Positions 25,140-36,564 of a stretch of 64,000 nt of DNA are shown here, piece by piece. How positions within the stretch are numbered: the first letter of the stretch is position 1; every line of letters begins with the position of its first letter. Below the pieces are notes generated by a model. That model had not been told where the DNA came from and ran no database searches. It saw only the letters and a program-made list of their open reading frames with translations. Source of the stretch: Prunella strophiata (lineage: Eukaryota; Chordata; Aves; Passeriformes; Prunellidae); contig JAZBQD010000015.1 in NCBI GenBank assembly GCA_036583965.1, positions 72,580,330-72,644,329 of the forward strand, given 5' to 3'. Both the position numbers and the translations under genes were made by a program.

Positions 25140-25428
25140 TGTTTTGTTTTGCATTCTTTCTGGAGCCAGAGAAAATTAATTGATTGTTGCTTTGACCAGT
25201 GGGGTTGGAGAGGTGGTGACTTCACCCTCCAATCCCTGGCCATTTATGGAATTCTATAAATATCGGAGATAGAAACTAAACTTCCCTTTTTCTTGCCTTG
25301 ACTTTACTGTGTGAGAGTGTTGCTCATTTCGTGTTGTAGTGTGACAAAAGGCTGTAAAGTGTATTATCCCACAACCCTTAGAACATTCCTTCTCTCTCTT
25401 GACTCCTTTTCATTAAATCACTTCTACA
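25140..25428 (+). mobile_element. Short solo LTR, plus strand
   Basis: Starts TGTTTTG and ends CTACA, flanked by a perfect 7-bp direct repeat TAAACAG (25133-25139 and 25429-25435). Promoter-like elements are correctly ordered: CCAAT (25229-25233), TATAAATA (25255-25262) and a polyadenylation signal ATTAAA (25412-25417), although the last is close to the right end. At 289 bp it is shorter than the other LTRs here. A 7-bp duplication is longer than the usual 4-6 bp of retroviral integration, so part of it may be chance. The family is not identified. No internal retroviral sequence is present. Confidence 0.62.
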
Positions 25429-25435
25429 TAAACAG

Positions 25436-28400
25436 ACACCCATACTGGCCTTCTATCTGCCATGTGCACTTCTGGTAACCCTACTGAGCTGCACTAAAGT
25501 GTTCTAGAGTTCAGCTCTGTGTTAGTAACATCAATTTCTTTTCTTGAAACAGAAAGTGAGCAGTTTTCCTAAATTCATATTCCACAGCCTGTCATAATCT
25601 TAGGGATATCTGTATCAATCCTCCAACATGACTTCACTGTGGTTGGTTTCTACATGAAGTTGAACTATTTATTATCAGCTAGTTCCCTGTCTTTTAACTT
25701 GTCTAGTATGCTGTATCTATCCACTAGCTCTGCAGTTTATTTTCAGTTTTACTGATGTGCTCAGTAAATACATCAGCTTTATTGAAGAATTCACTGTCCA
25801 GATAGCACCAGGAATGTGCTGAAAATTAAAGCTGATTGCCAATACCAATTTCTACCCTCTATATCTTAGCTGTTATATTTTTTTTTTTTTTTTCATTTTA
25901 GAGTGGAGATCTGCTCACCTGTGACAACAGAAATTCAAGACTGTTTGTCATTCATTATCTGTACAATCTTCATTATCTGGATCATCTTTTTAACACTGAA
26001 GAGAAAGAAACAGAAATATTAAGTTAATTTTAGCAATTATGTAATTGATATGATAGATAATTATGTCTTAATAAGGCCACAAATAAAATAAATTATGCAA
26101 AAAGGATAACATATTAAGAAGTCAATAATGACAGATTCTATAAGAAAATATTTACAGCTGGAAAACTTCCATTTGAGAGTTTTCAAGTCAATCTGCTATG
26201 ACTTCTTTGCAAATATATACTTAAATCCTTTCCATTGACTGGTTATGTACCAGGATCATTTGGCTGGCTTTGTTTCGCATACTAATTGCTGTTTTAGGCT
26301 ACTATTGCTCTAGAAAAAGCGCTTTTGATATTTTTTTTTCACCTAATTCACTATGAATTCTGTGTCACCTTTGATTTATCAGATAAAAATACATTAATCT
26401 GAAAGACAGGATGAACATAGAAGTAGCACTTAAAATATATTTTTAAGAGGAAAATATGCAAAAATCGATTGGTTTTGAAAAGGTAGATGATATTCAAAGC
26501 CTTAGTGAATTTAAGAGTTACAATTTTGTTGACATCACAATCCTTATGGACTCTTTAAATCTTCAACACAATCTAAACACTGAAATAGGAAACCACTGAG
26601 ACAGAAGAAACACTGAAAACACTGAAATCTAAACACTGAATTTGCAAGAAAAGTCAACGCAAAGTGTAACCATTGCAGTATAGAATTGACATTATAAAAA
26701 CAATATTTTCTGGTGCATAAAGCTTACAGAAATAAAATATTTTTTTCTTTTTTACCTTATCCAACTTGCATGGGTGGGCAAATTATTTATTGGAAGGCTG
26801 AAGGAGAAGAAAAAGAGAAATATTGTTCAGCATCCTTAAAGTTTCAATCTGACTCTTTCAAAATTTAAGAGGGTTAAACCTTAATGTCAATAATACCAAG
26901 AAGGACACTTTACTTTATTACCTGGTTTCTTCGTGAGTAAAACTCATGTTTAGGAGAAGCACACTGATAATCAAAGACTTACATGAAAAATAGGAATAAC
27001 AAGTTAGGAGAGAGAGCATTTGGTTATTATTGTCATCTGCTTTTGGGTACAAGTTGCTATCAGCAGCCCTTCTGGGATAATAAATTGATTTCTTCATGCA
27101 CTTTCAATTTAAACCGATACACTTAAACTTGCACTCAAATGCAAAAACATTATTTGTAGTCTTGTAGATTGATGCTTTCAGTTCACACTTAAACAGATGG
27201 AAAAAGAAAGCAGAGGACAAATAACTGCAAGCAAGCCTCTCTTTAGAAAGACTAATATCACTCTTATGCAGTCTAGACTGTATGAAGTGCAAAGAGCTCA
27301 CAGGGCAAAGAACTAAACTGTGGGATGAAGAAAGTTGCAACCTTTTCATGCATCTTGTCTTGTTTTTCCTCTTTTCACCACAGTTAATTTTAAGCAAAGT
27401 GCAAACCTGCTACAAGTTGGAAACTCATGGTGGTAAAAATTTTTGACATATGTTACTTGTTAAGATTGGAAGCAGAACCAACTCTGACTGACAGAAAACT
27501 CCAAAATTTTAATAATTTTAATATTAATTAATTTATTAATTATAAAAAGAAAAATTTTCTTTCATATCCCAAATTTTAATAATATTCCTTTGTCAAGCAA
27601 TTTTTCAAATTAATATATAAAATATGATATATTAATATATCAACTATCAATTCAACTTATATATTTTTCTAGTTTCACTTAGAGCTGTCATTGGCTGTAA
27701 CAATCAAGATTTTGTTCTTAACTATGTCAATATTATGCTTTAAAACATTCTCTTAATCTCTATCTGATGGAATACATTGATTTATTATGACCTGAAGTAG
27801 TAGTCAATAAAAGGATCATGATTTAAAAATAAAAAAGAAGGAAAATACATTTCTTTTTAGGACATTAAAAAAAACACCAGCAACAAAACCAATTTGTAAT
27901 TTGCCCATAAAGCATTGCTAAATATTTCAATTTTTTTCTTAAGTCAATATCTTCTATTAGTATTGAATTTTTACATCTAGTGTCACCTAACAATCTGAAC
28001 AGTCACACTATTCTTGAACTTGTTCTTAAGAGAGTGATCCCTCCTTCTGCTTAAGTTAATTTCTGAGTCTCTTGCAAGGTGGCTTATTTATTGGCTTGTA
28101 TTAATTACTTTAGGTGTGGCTTCAAAATTAAAAACCCATCTGAAATGTGGATTTTCTTAAACTGGGTTAGGTGTTGGGGAATTAACACCAGCTACACTAG
28201 CAAAGATTTGGGCTTTTCTGCCTTCTTCTGAAACACCTGATCTTGTGAATGTGATGGGACATGTCTGGGACTGTGAAGCTAAACTTTGGGAAAGAGCTCC
28301 TCCTCTGTGGCAATGAAGGGCAGAAAAGGACGGACAGAGGGGAACTGGAGGAGGCATGATGGCTGATGCTAGAAAAGTGCTTCACATTAAAAAAGCTTCT

Positions 28401-29204
28401 CTTTTCAGCTCTAAAACAAAAATCCAAAAATGTCCTCTGTCTTGCAGCAATAAAGTAATAAAACTGCTGAAAACAAACCTAAATAAATGTTACATTTTAG
28501 ATGAAAGAGGCCACACCCTCTATTACTATGTACAAACGACAACATTATTAGATTATGAGTGATGTATTGGTACAGGAGATACAGCTGCCTTCAGGTCAAG
28601 GTTAGGAGACCTACAGAAAGACTCTCTGTGTAGGAAAAAAAATAATCACTTTTACAACTTAAAGTACATTCAGAAACCAAGCCTATTGAGATGTGAATGA
28701 GAACAAGACTGGTCCATACCATAGAATGTCATGAACAGCAAGGCATTGAAATACTTTGTTATGATTTAAGGACAACATGCACAGGCTACAAAACTGTGAA
28801 GCTGGTGACTTAGGCCTAAGTGCATCAGGGCACCTTGAGATACCTACAATGATTCAGATAGAAATGATGGATGTAGTAAATTATTGTTCATGGAACCATC
28901 AGATTCCCCTAAGAACAGTTCATCTTTGGATGTGGTTTTATGAGACCAAGCAAGAAGATTAATCCTAATTGATACAGCAGGCTTAAAGGATTTAAATACA
29001 AATTGATTAAATACAAATAAACCTGGTAATCTAAAAAGTGAGGAAAAATCTTTTACTAAATGAAAGAATATATAATTTGATAAGTGCTAAGTGAAGCCAG
29101 TTTATTTTCTGTCACTAGGAAAAACAACCACCACAAACTTTTAAAAAAATAGTATAGGAGTAGCAATGATGTGTTTCTAGGAAAAAAAAAAAAAAGTAAG
29201 GCTT
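25436..29204. other. Unannotated, very AT-rich DNA
   Basis: No gene recognised. Contains an A/T-only-type region (entered separately) and an A13 run just before the next CR1 (about 29181-29194). Confidence 0.55.
27503..27665. repeat. AT-rich low-complexity tract
   Basis: Nearly all A/T, with repeated AATTTTAATAAT units (around 27504 and 27572) and many short self-complementary TTAATTAA-type motifs. It may be a decayed AT-rich microsatellite. Confidence 0.7.
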
Positions 29205-30587
29205 ACCTCAGTTCAGGGCAAGGTTATGGAAGAGATCAATGTGAGTGACATTACACGGTACAAGCAAGACATGAGGCCCTACCCACATGGACTTATGAAA
29301 GGAAAGTCCTTCTTAACCAACCTTGATCTTCTTCAAGATGAAGATGGCCTGCTTAGCAGATGAGGGAAAAGATATGGATGTTGTCTATCCTAACTTCAGT
29401 AAAGCGTTTGATGCCATCACCCACAGCATTCTCCTAGAAAAATGTGGCAGCTCACAGCTTGGATACTCATCTGTGGTGGGTAGAAAACTGGCTGGATGGG
29501 CAGTCCCAGGGAGTTGTGGTGAATGGAGTTAAATCCTGTTGGCAGCCAGTCACTAGTGCTATTCCCCAGGGCTCAGTTTTGGGGCTGGTCCTGTGTAGTG
29601 TCTTTACTGATGATCTGGATATGGTGATTGAGAGCACCCTCAGTAAATTTGCAGATCATATCAAGTTGGGCAGCAGTGTTGATCTGCTCAAAGGTAGAAA
29701 GGGTCTACAGAGAGACCTGGACAGACTTGATCAACAAAGTAAGGACAATGGCATGAAGTTCAATAAGGCAAGGCCCCTGGCTCCTGTGCTTGGGTCACAG
29801 AATCACAGAATTGTTACTTGAAGTGACCTCTGGATATCCTTTAGTCCAAGTGCCAGGTGACACAGGAACACATCCAGGTGGGTTGCAGCAATCCAGTGTA
29901 ATAAGGCTTGGATAGCAGTGCCTAGAAAACTGCTCAGCAAAAAGGAGCCTGGGGGTGCTGGCTGGCAGCTGGCTGAGCATGAGCCAGCATATGCCCAGGA
30001 TGCCAAGAAGGCAAATGACATCCTGGTCTCTATCAAGAATAGTGTGGCCAGCAGGACTGGGGTAATGATTTTCCCCCTGAGTACTGCATTCAGTTTTGAG
30101 CCCTTCACTTCAAAAAGGACATTGTGGTTCTGGAGCATGGGGCAGGTTTAGAAAACATATCTTATGGGAATGGCTGAGGGAGCTGGATTTGTTTGGTCTT
30201 GAGAAGAGGAGGCTGAGTGGGTACCTCATTGCTGTCTACAACTGAAAGAATGTTATAGTGAGATGGGGGCCAACCTCTTCTTCTGTGCTTGCAGAGAGAG
30301 GACCAGAGGAAATGACCATAAACTGAGATAGGGAAGATTCAGATTAGATACTAAATTTTTTTTTTTTTTTTACTGTTAAGGCAATCAGGCACTGGAATAG
30401 GTTTCCCATTCCCCACCAGAGAGGTGGTGGAGTCACCATCCCTGGAGACATTCAAGAGGTTTCTGGATCTGGCACTGAGTGATGTGGTTTGGTGGCTTAG
30501 GGTTGCAGTGGTAGTGCTGGGTGAATGGTTGGACTAAAGGATCTTGAAGGTCTCTTTCAAGATGATTCTAGGATTCTATGATTCTGA
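29205..30587 (+). mobile_element. CR1 LINE, longest copy in the window, with reverse-transcriptase remnant
   Basis: The copy covers about 1.38 kb of CR1 ORF2 and the whole 3' UTR. In the coding part, 29323-29840 preserves recognisable reverse-transcriptase motifs: a DFSKAFD-like block (F-S-K-A-F-D-A-I-T-H near 29393-29423), 'IPQGSVLG' (near 29558-29583), and 'K-F-A-D-H-I-K-L-G' (29645-29670). In the last, the second catalytic Asp of the F/YADD box has become His, so the enzyme would be inactive even if translated. Two frames are needed to read through, so it is a pseudo-element. Downstream are the 'CTGGGGGTGCTGG', 'GTGTGGCCAGCAGGA', 'CTGGAGACATTCAAGAGGTT' segments and the terminus GGATTCTATGATTCTGA. 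A 16-base T run (30356-30371) interrupts it, and a second CR1 is inserted in inverse orientation at 29795-29884. Confidence 0.95.
29795..29884 (-). mobile_element. Small CR1 3' end nested in, and opposite to, the larger CR1
   Basis: Inside the plus-strand CR1, right after its 'CACTTGGGTCACA'-like segment, the sequence turns into an antisense CR1 start: TCACAGAATCACAGAATTG, then 'AGTGACCTCTGGATATCC', 'TTAGTCCAA' and 'CACAGGAACACATCCAGGTG'. The host CR1 resumes near 29885 ('GCAGCAATCCAG'). About 90 bp, from a different CR1 subtype than its host. Confidence 0.8.
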
Positions 30588-33024
30588 GCCTCAGTGTGTT
30601 TAGTACCTGAAAATATCAGTACTGGTTTATTTGTGTGTGAATGTGTGCATAAGAAAGCTCATTACTGAGTTATTTTAAGCCACATCAAACCTGGCACAGC
30701 TAAGAACTCAGGCATTTAGGTTGTCAGGCAGAGAAGTTTGCCTTAAGTTCTTAGATCCTTGTGCCTGTTTTACATACTTAGATGAGATGTCCTGCTCATT
30801 TTTGTCTCATACAGTATGATGTGTCATTCAAACAGAGCTAACTCTTCTCATGAAATATGTCTGCAGTCACAGATAGTATTTTGCTCACATTGTACCTGCT
30901 GCACAAGTGCGAGAAGGCTGTGCACCACCCCTTGGAGTTAGGCTACACATTGTTGTTCTAGTACAGCTGTGCCAAAAGTAGCCCAGTTTCAAAGCTCCCA
31001 CCCTGCTGGTTTTGACAAAGTACAGACATTAACACTAACCTTATCTCATTTGAAAACACGTACGAAAGGCACTGACATTTTAATAGAGGATCATAGGTAA
31101 TTACCAAAGAAATCACCTTAGTGTATTCAGCTATTTATGAAATCATGACCTTGGTGTACAGCTTGTCTCTTTTGAAACCATTTTGTATCAGCAATTCCAA
31201 GTGCAACTGGCCCTGATGTCACCAGCTATGTTTTAAGAGTATGAAATATCATCATCACCTATAAACTGGTCTGAGAATAAACTGGTATATTGGGAAGCTT
31301 GCAGAGCTACAATTTTGTCAAGACATTTTACATTTGAAGTGAATAGGACTCAAGTTTTCAATCAGAGAAACATGATATGTCACTACATAGAGAGACAAAC
31401 TGAACAAGTTTCTACTCCTACCAAAAATTTATAATTAGCACCTCAATGTGATAGGCTTATTTAAAACCAGACATAAGAAATTCCTTGGCAGACTTAAGGA
31501 GCTGCAGAATAGTTTATGGTGAATCCTTGCTGTTACACAGAGCCAAGAACTTTATTAAGAGAGAAAATTTCATTACTTTGCCATTTTGACAAGACCCCTG
31601 TCTTTGTCTGTCCTGAAGATCATTCTTGTCTTTTCTTGTCAGGACACAGATAATACTGGAAATAGTTCAGAAAAGGGTGCCAAGGATGATCAAAGGTCTA
31701 GAATGTGTTCTATACTACCACCACTTCTCTATATAAGTGTTGTGTGTTCATTTACTTGTTTGTTTCTAAATTTTAAAGGAGACAAAAACAAGATTGGAAA
31801 GAGGAAGATGATGAAGACTTGCAAAATTGTGAGCAGCATAAAAAAAAAAACCAAAACATTTAGGAAAAAGGTTTTGCTATCTTCCAGTACACATAATGAC
31901 AACATCAGCTAAAGCTAGGAAGTGAGGCTCTCAAAGCAGTCGGATAGAAGAACTTCCTCTGGCACATTGTAATTAAGCTGAGGAATTCTTTTCTGCAAGA
32001 TGCTATGAGTTTACCAGTCAATTAGATAAATTGATGAAACCAGAGTGCACTGTACAACCCGATAATTTTATACAAGTATCACCAAAGATGTAGTTTTTTA
32101 CACATGAAATCTCCAAATATTTTCTCTTTTCAGCTTGGTAAATTTTGAATATGCATTACTTTATGTGTACACTCCTTTTTCACCTTCATGTTTGCATATC
32201 TGTCCACTGAATAGTGGGCTAGGCAAACTTCTTGCTTTCATGTAGTATGTGTGTCCTTATACCCTTACCTCCTCCCTTCTCTACTGGCTATGACAGTCTC
32301 CTGACTGCTTTCAAGAAAAAGAATAGTTGAAAATAAAAGGCAGCTTTCTTTTACACTATGTTGTTCATGTTGCTGTACTTCCTTTTCAGCTGGTATTTGG
32401 AAATTCAGGTGTGTCCTCATTTCCAAGACTTATGGTGAATGGATAACATCACTCTTAAGAATTTAAAAGATTTTTTTAAATTGTATTGCAGTGAAATCCA
32501 ATTATCTCACTGTTATAGATTGTATACCTTTCTTGTATTAAGGGCTTTTGGAAAAGAGTTTATTTTTATACTGGACAATTTTCATATTGTTGATTCACTG
32601 TGCTCAATAGTGTGTGTAATTCCCATTTCTTCTGAAAGTTTTAGATTTTATCTTGTGTCTTCAGTGTGTTTATGGCATTTTCACTTTATATGTAGATATA
32701 GATACTGCACATCAGGATTAAGAGGTCCATTTTATAGGACTGTTTCTTACAGAAAAAGAAACATCTATTGCATAAAAATCCACAAAATTAAATATTTCAT
32801 ATTTATATATTCTTGCAATACATTGTTTTAAAACATTAAACAAAATAGCTGAAAGCTCTTTTACCTTTACAAATTCCTAGATAATTAAGTTTTCTATCAA
32901 CTTCAAAGGAAAACAGGGACGTCACTGGCATGTGTTATACCATTCTTAAAAAACTCAGGTTCATTTTTGGCATTATACATAAAATTTTAGAATTGTTTTT
33001 ACTTGGAAAAGATCATTAGGATCA
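30588..33024. other. Unannotated AT-rich DNA
   Basis: No gene recognised. The 130-codon open frame at 32439-32831 has no family signature and a composition typical of AT-rich non-coding DNA. A possible CR1 scrap is entered separately. Confidence 0.55.
31652..31716 (+). mobile_element. Possible ancient CR1 scrap, plus strand
   Basis: ACTGGAAATAGTTCAGAAAA followed by a segment ending GATCAAAGGTCTAGAATG lines up with the CR1 segment that normally reads 'CTGGAGC..GTCCAGAGAAGGG...GGTCTGGAGAAC'. The match is short and diverged. Confidence 0.35.
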
Positions 33025-33440
33025 TCATAGAATCAATGAATCATTAAGGTTGGAAAAGAGAGAATCATATAAGGTTGGAAAAGATCTTAAAGATCAAGTC
33101 AACCATCATCCCAGCATGGCCATGTTGGGATAATGCACCAATAAAACACATCTCTAAGCACACACCTACAAGCCCTTTAAACAACGACCCTTTGGGTAAA
33201 AACGTTTTTCCAATATCCAATCTAAAACTCCCCTGGCACAACTTGAGGCTATTTAATCTTATCTCTTGTTACCCAGGAGAAGAGACCAATCCCCACCTGG
33301 ATACAACCTCCTGTTGGGCAGAAGTGAAAAGAAATAGGGACACCCCTGAACCTCTTCTCGAGGCTAAACAACCCCAACTCCCTAAGCTGCTCCTTACAGG
33401 ACTTGTTCTTAAAATCCTTCACCAGCTTTATTACCCATAG
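33025..33440 (-). mobile_element. CR1 LINE 3' part, antisense, with duplicated terminus
   Basis: Antisense CR1 from its terminus TCATAGAATCAATGAATCA through 'GATCAAGTCAACCATCATCC', 'CCAGCATGGCCATGTT', 'CCCCTGGCACAACTTGAGGC', 'GGAGAAGAGACCAATCCCCA', 'GAGGCTAAACAACCCCAACT' and 'CCTAAGCTGCTCCTTACAGG'. The segment TAAGGTTGGAAAAGA occurs twice (near 33044 and 33070), so the 3' end carries a local duplication of about 26 bp. The open frame at 33075-33440 is a shadow of this element. Confidence 0.93.
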
Positions 33441-36054
33441 ACATACAAATGTATTTCATTCAATCTAAAAGAAAAAAAATTGCTAAGAAGAGCTTATCCT
33501 AGGGGATGCTAGTTGGTTTCAGTGAAAGTCCCAATGAGGCATTAACACTATCATAGTAGATTTGGAATTCTTACAGAGCAGAGGCATTCATAAACCATAC
33601 ATGAGCGTAACTATTCAAATATACATAGATGTGAACATTTTCAAAACTAAATCTTTTCCTCTGCTTATAAATTATTTGCAGATAGACATTCTTTCCCTTT
33701 GCAATTTTAATGGAATTTTACAGCAAGTTAAATACTGGTTCATTTTCCACTATGAAAATTTTCAATATAGAAAATTTCCTATTTTTTGCTTTAAATTGCT
33801 ATTAATGATCTGCTATTTCATTGATTATATTAATTTAATAAAAATTTGTTCTTTAAAAGAATTCTCATACTCATAATTTTAATATACTGTGTAGATAATA
33901 AGACTTCCTAAAATTATGTCTAAAACCAGCAAAAAAGTCATGAATTCTCAAGTAATCATTTCATTTTCCCCCACTAATGCTCTTGAAAACAAAAAGTGAC
34001 TTAGCCAAGCATTTATAAACTGAGATACTAAAAACCTAATAGATATCAGTAAAACATATTGACATTTTTATATTTCACTGAACTATTTATGAATGTATTG
34101 TATTCATTTTTGCTCTGTCTTGATATTTAACCTACTTTCTCTGATTTTGCAACATGATTACCGCAAAACACCTTTTACAGTAATTTTTGGTCAATAAAAT
34201 AAATATTTTGCTAAGGCTATTTCTGTTTTTCTCATACATCTGATTCTTGCCTTGGGAAAATAAAAAACAAAGTCAGTCCTGCAATACCATCTTGCTGGGG
34301 GAAAAAAACCCACTTGTGCTTGTGTATTTCCACATTCATGAGTTTGATTGTTCTTTCTAACCATCACTTTTCAGCTAATCCTTTTCTTATTCTGTTTTTT
34401 TGGCCCCAACTGCTAATGAAAAAACCAAAACTTAAGGAAAAAAGTGTCATGTTACACAATTCAAAGCTGCAATCCATGAAAATTATAACACAAAAAATTA
34501 CTAAAAACATAGGATTTCTTAAATTAATGCTCTGTATGAGCAATACTTTCTGCAAGTTTAATAGAAACTGAATGCTCCACAGAAAGCTAACACCATATAA
34601 TTCTCAGGGTGAACCAAAAAGACTTCAGAGCAACAATAATAAGGTAACACTGATGTTTCACAAAAATGTAATCTTTCCTGCTCAGGGATACAGTATTTCA
34701 ATATAAATAAATTCATGGCGTCAGTAAATGTAATAACAATAGATGACATACCAGGGAGAATATAGTTCTTTTCTGGGATATAGATGATAGCAGATAGTGG
34801 GGAGCAGCTAGAACTGAAAATCATTCAGAATCAAAGTACAATTTTTTTTTTTTGCAAAATGATTTACTTAAATAAAGGAAGATAAATATCTCTAGCATCT
34901 TGCAAAGAGCAGGAAAGCTGTTATAGTCTGAGCTCAACATTTCCCCCTTGTTACATTGATGTATTTGCGCCCCTACTCAGCAACGGGACCTGTAATTCTT
35001 GCTGTTAACAGCACAGTTAAAAGAATGGTACAGTAACAGTGTTTCTCTAGTGGAGAAAATAAAGGTTTTTCTTTGCTGTTTTAGGTTTTGAGAATATTAA
35101 TCACTCCTATTTACATTAGCAACTGTGGGACAGTGCATGCACCAACTGCTGCATTTTCCTGAAAAAACCTTTTTACTTTATAGGAGTGCCATTTTACTTT
35201 ATACTGGCAGTGCCATGGAAATTGCACACACAGATCTGGAGGTTTGTAGGCTAATTATTTGTGCTCTAAAAAGAGAAAATCACTAGATATGACTCATCAG
35301 TCCTTTACTACAGCACATGCAGACAGACAGCCACCATACTGGTGCATAAGCCTTTGCTTTAAACAAAACTGTGCAAAATTCAAAATAAAAGCAGGAATGA
35401 CAGGAAAACAGGTAAGAGGATAAGACTTCAAAAAATAATAGAAATGGAAACAGAGCTCTAGAATAGCATTTTTATGAGGTTTTTGTTTAAAGAGAACCAT
35501 GTAGGAAATTCTGAAAAAATCTCTCTTATTCCAACATCCTGATGGATAGAAATCCCTTGAAATTTAGGGAATAAAGAAGCAGTACGAGAGATGCTCATGC
35601 AGACCCCAGCTGTCCAAAAATAGCCTGCTAAGATGATGCATAAAAGAAGTAGAAAGAGGATTATAGTAATTGATGGACTCAGAACAACCTTTTATTCCAG
35701 CTTTGGACTGCTAGAAACATCCTCCTTAGTCCTGCATTACAATGAATGCTTAAGGAGGGCGTCTCACATACTGAGTCACTTTTTGAGAATTACCTAGTGA
35801 GTAAATAATTTCTTCCTAAGCATCCAACCAAAATATTTAATTTTTTAAAAATTTTAAACTATCCCTATGAGTGGACAAAGTTTTATGCCTTCAATTTTTG
35901 GCATTTGAAGACTGGTGTCTTGTTCTTTCTCCATTTGCATTGCAATGAGCCTTAAAAATGAAGCTTTCTTCACATCTGTGAATATAGGACATCTTTGGAT
36001 ACTCTAAGAGACATAACAAAGTGTAATACCCTACTTTATGCAAAATGAGAACTG
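33441..36054. other. Unannotated AT-rich DNA
   Basis: No gene or repeat recognised. The part around 34930-35230 is less AT-biased and has a complex, non-repetitive composition, but I cannot tell whether it is conserved. Confidence 0.5.
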
Positions 36055-36059
36055 AGTAT

Positions 36060-36559
36060 TGACTACCACCACAGACTTTTCCCTCCACGTCAGTCCAGGA
36101 GTTTCAGCGAGGTATTTTCTTGCATCAAGACAATTAGCTTATACTGATGCCTTTTCCCTGGTCCTAAAAATTAAAATACAGACATAATTAAGGGATAAAT
36201 GCTTTTTACCTCAGTATTTAATAAGGATCCTTATGGTGCGCCACTTCGCCAAAGTGGAATGCACCAACATGCACATGCAAGGACAGATCGTGTTTACAGT
36301 TTTATAGACCTAACAAATCAGCATATCTAACAAAGATGCTCCCATGAGAGGCTTGAATGAATAGCATTGATATCCTCCCATCTTGAGGAATTCCCCCCAG
36401 GATGGGCTGAACCTTAGTTTACAGGATGTATTCTAGAGAGGTTTCTCAAGGTAGCACAGGGTTTTTCAGTCCTCCAGCTGTGAGGCCTCCAGGATGTTTG
36501 GTCTCTTGGCTTAATAGAACTCTAGGACTATGCTAAGGTATCAGACTTCAGGAATTACA
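36060..36559 (-). mobile_element. Solo LTR of an endogenous retrovirus, antisense, 500 bp
   Basis: The element runs TGACTACC to AATTACA on the plus strand and is flanked by a perfect 5-bp direct repeat AGTAT (36055-36059 and 36560-36564), which fixes both ends. On the minus strand it starts TGTAATTCC, has a TATA box (TATAAA, complement of 36301-36306), a strong stem-loop just downstream, a polyadenylation signal ATTAAA (complement of 36217-36222, about 85 bp after the TATA box), and ends GTAGTCA. That order gives a classical U3-R-U5. CpG dinucleotides are more frequent than around it, suggesting moderate age. No gag, pol or env flanks it. The 5-bp duplication fits ERVL-like elements; I cannot name the family. 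Confidence 0.88.
36234..36266 (-). repeat. Stem-loop in the presumed R region of the LTR
   Basis: Outer arms TGGTGC (36234-36239) and GCACCA (36261-36266), inner arms CCACTT (36241-36246) and AAGTGG (36252-36257), with a 5-base loop and a small asymmetric bulge. It lies between the TATA box and the polyadenylation signal, where a transcript's leader and R region would fall. Confidence 0.75.
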
Positions 36560-36564
36560 AGTAT

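Noticed and set aside
32439..32831. 130-codon open frame, Phe/Ile/Cys/Tyr-rich
   Set aside because: Composition is what AT-rich non-coding DNA gives; no membrane-protein pattern with consistent loops and no homology that I recognise.
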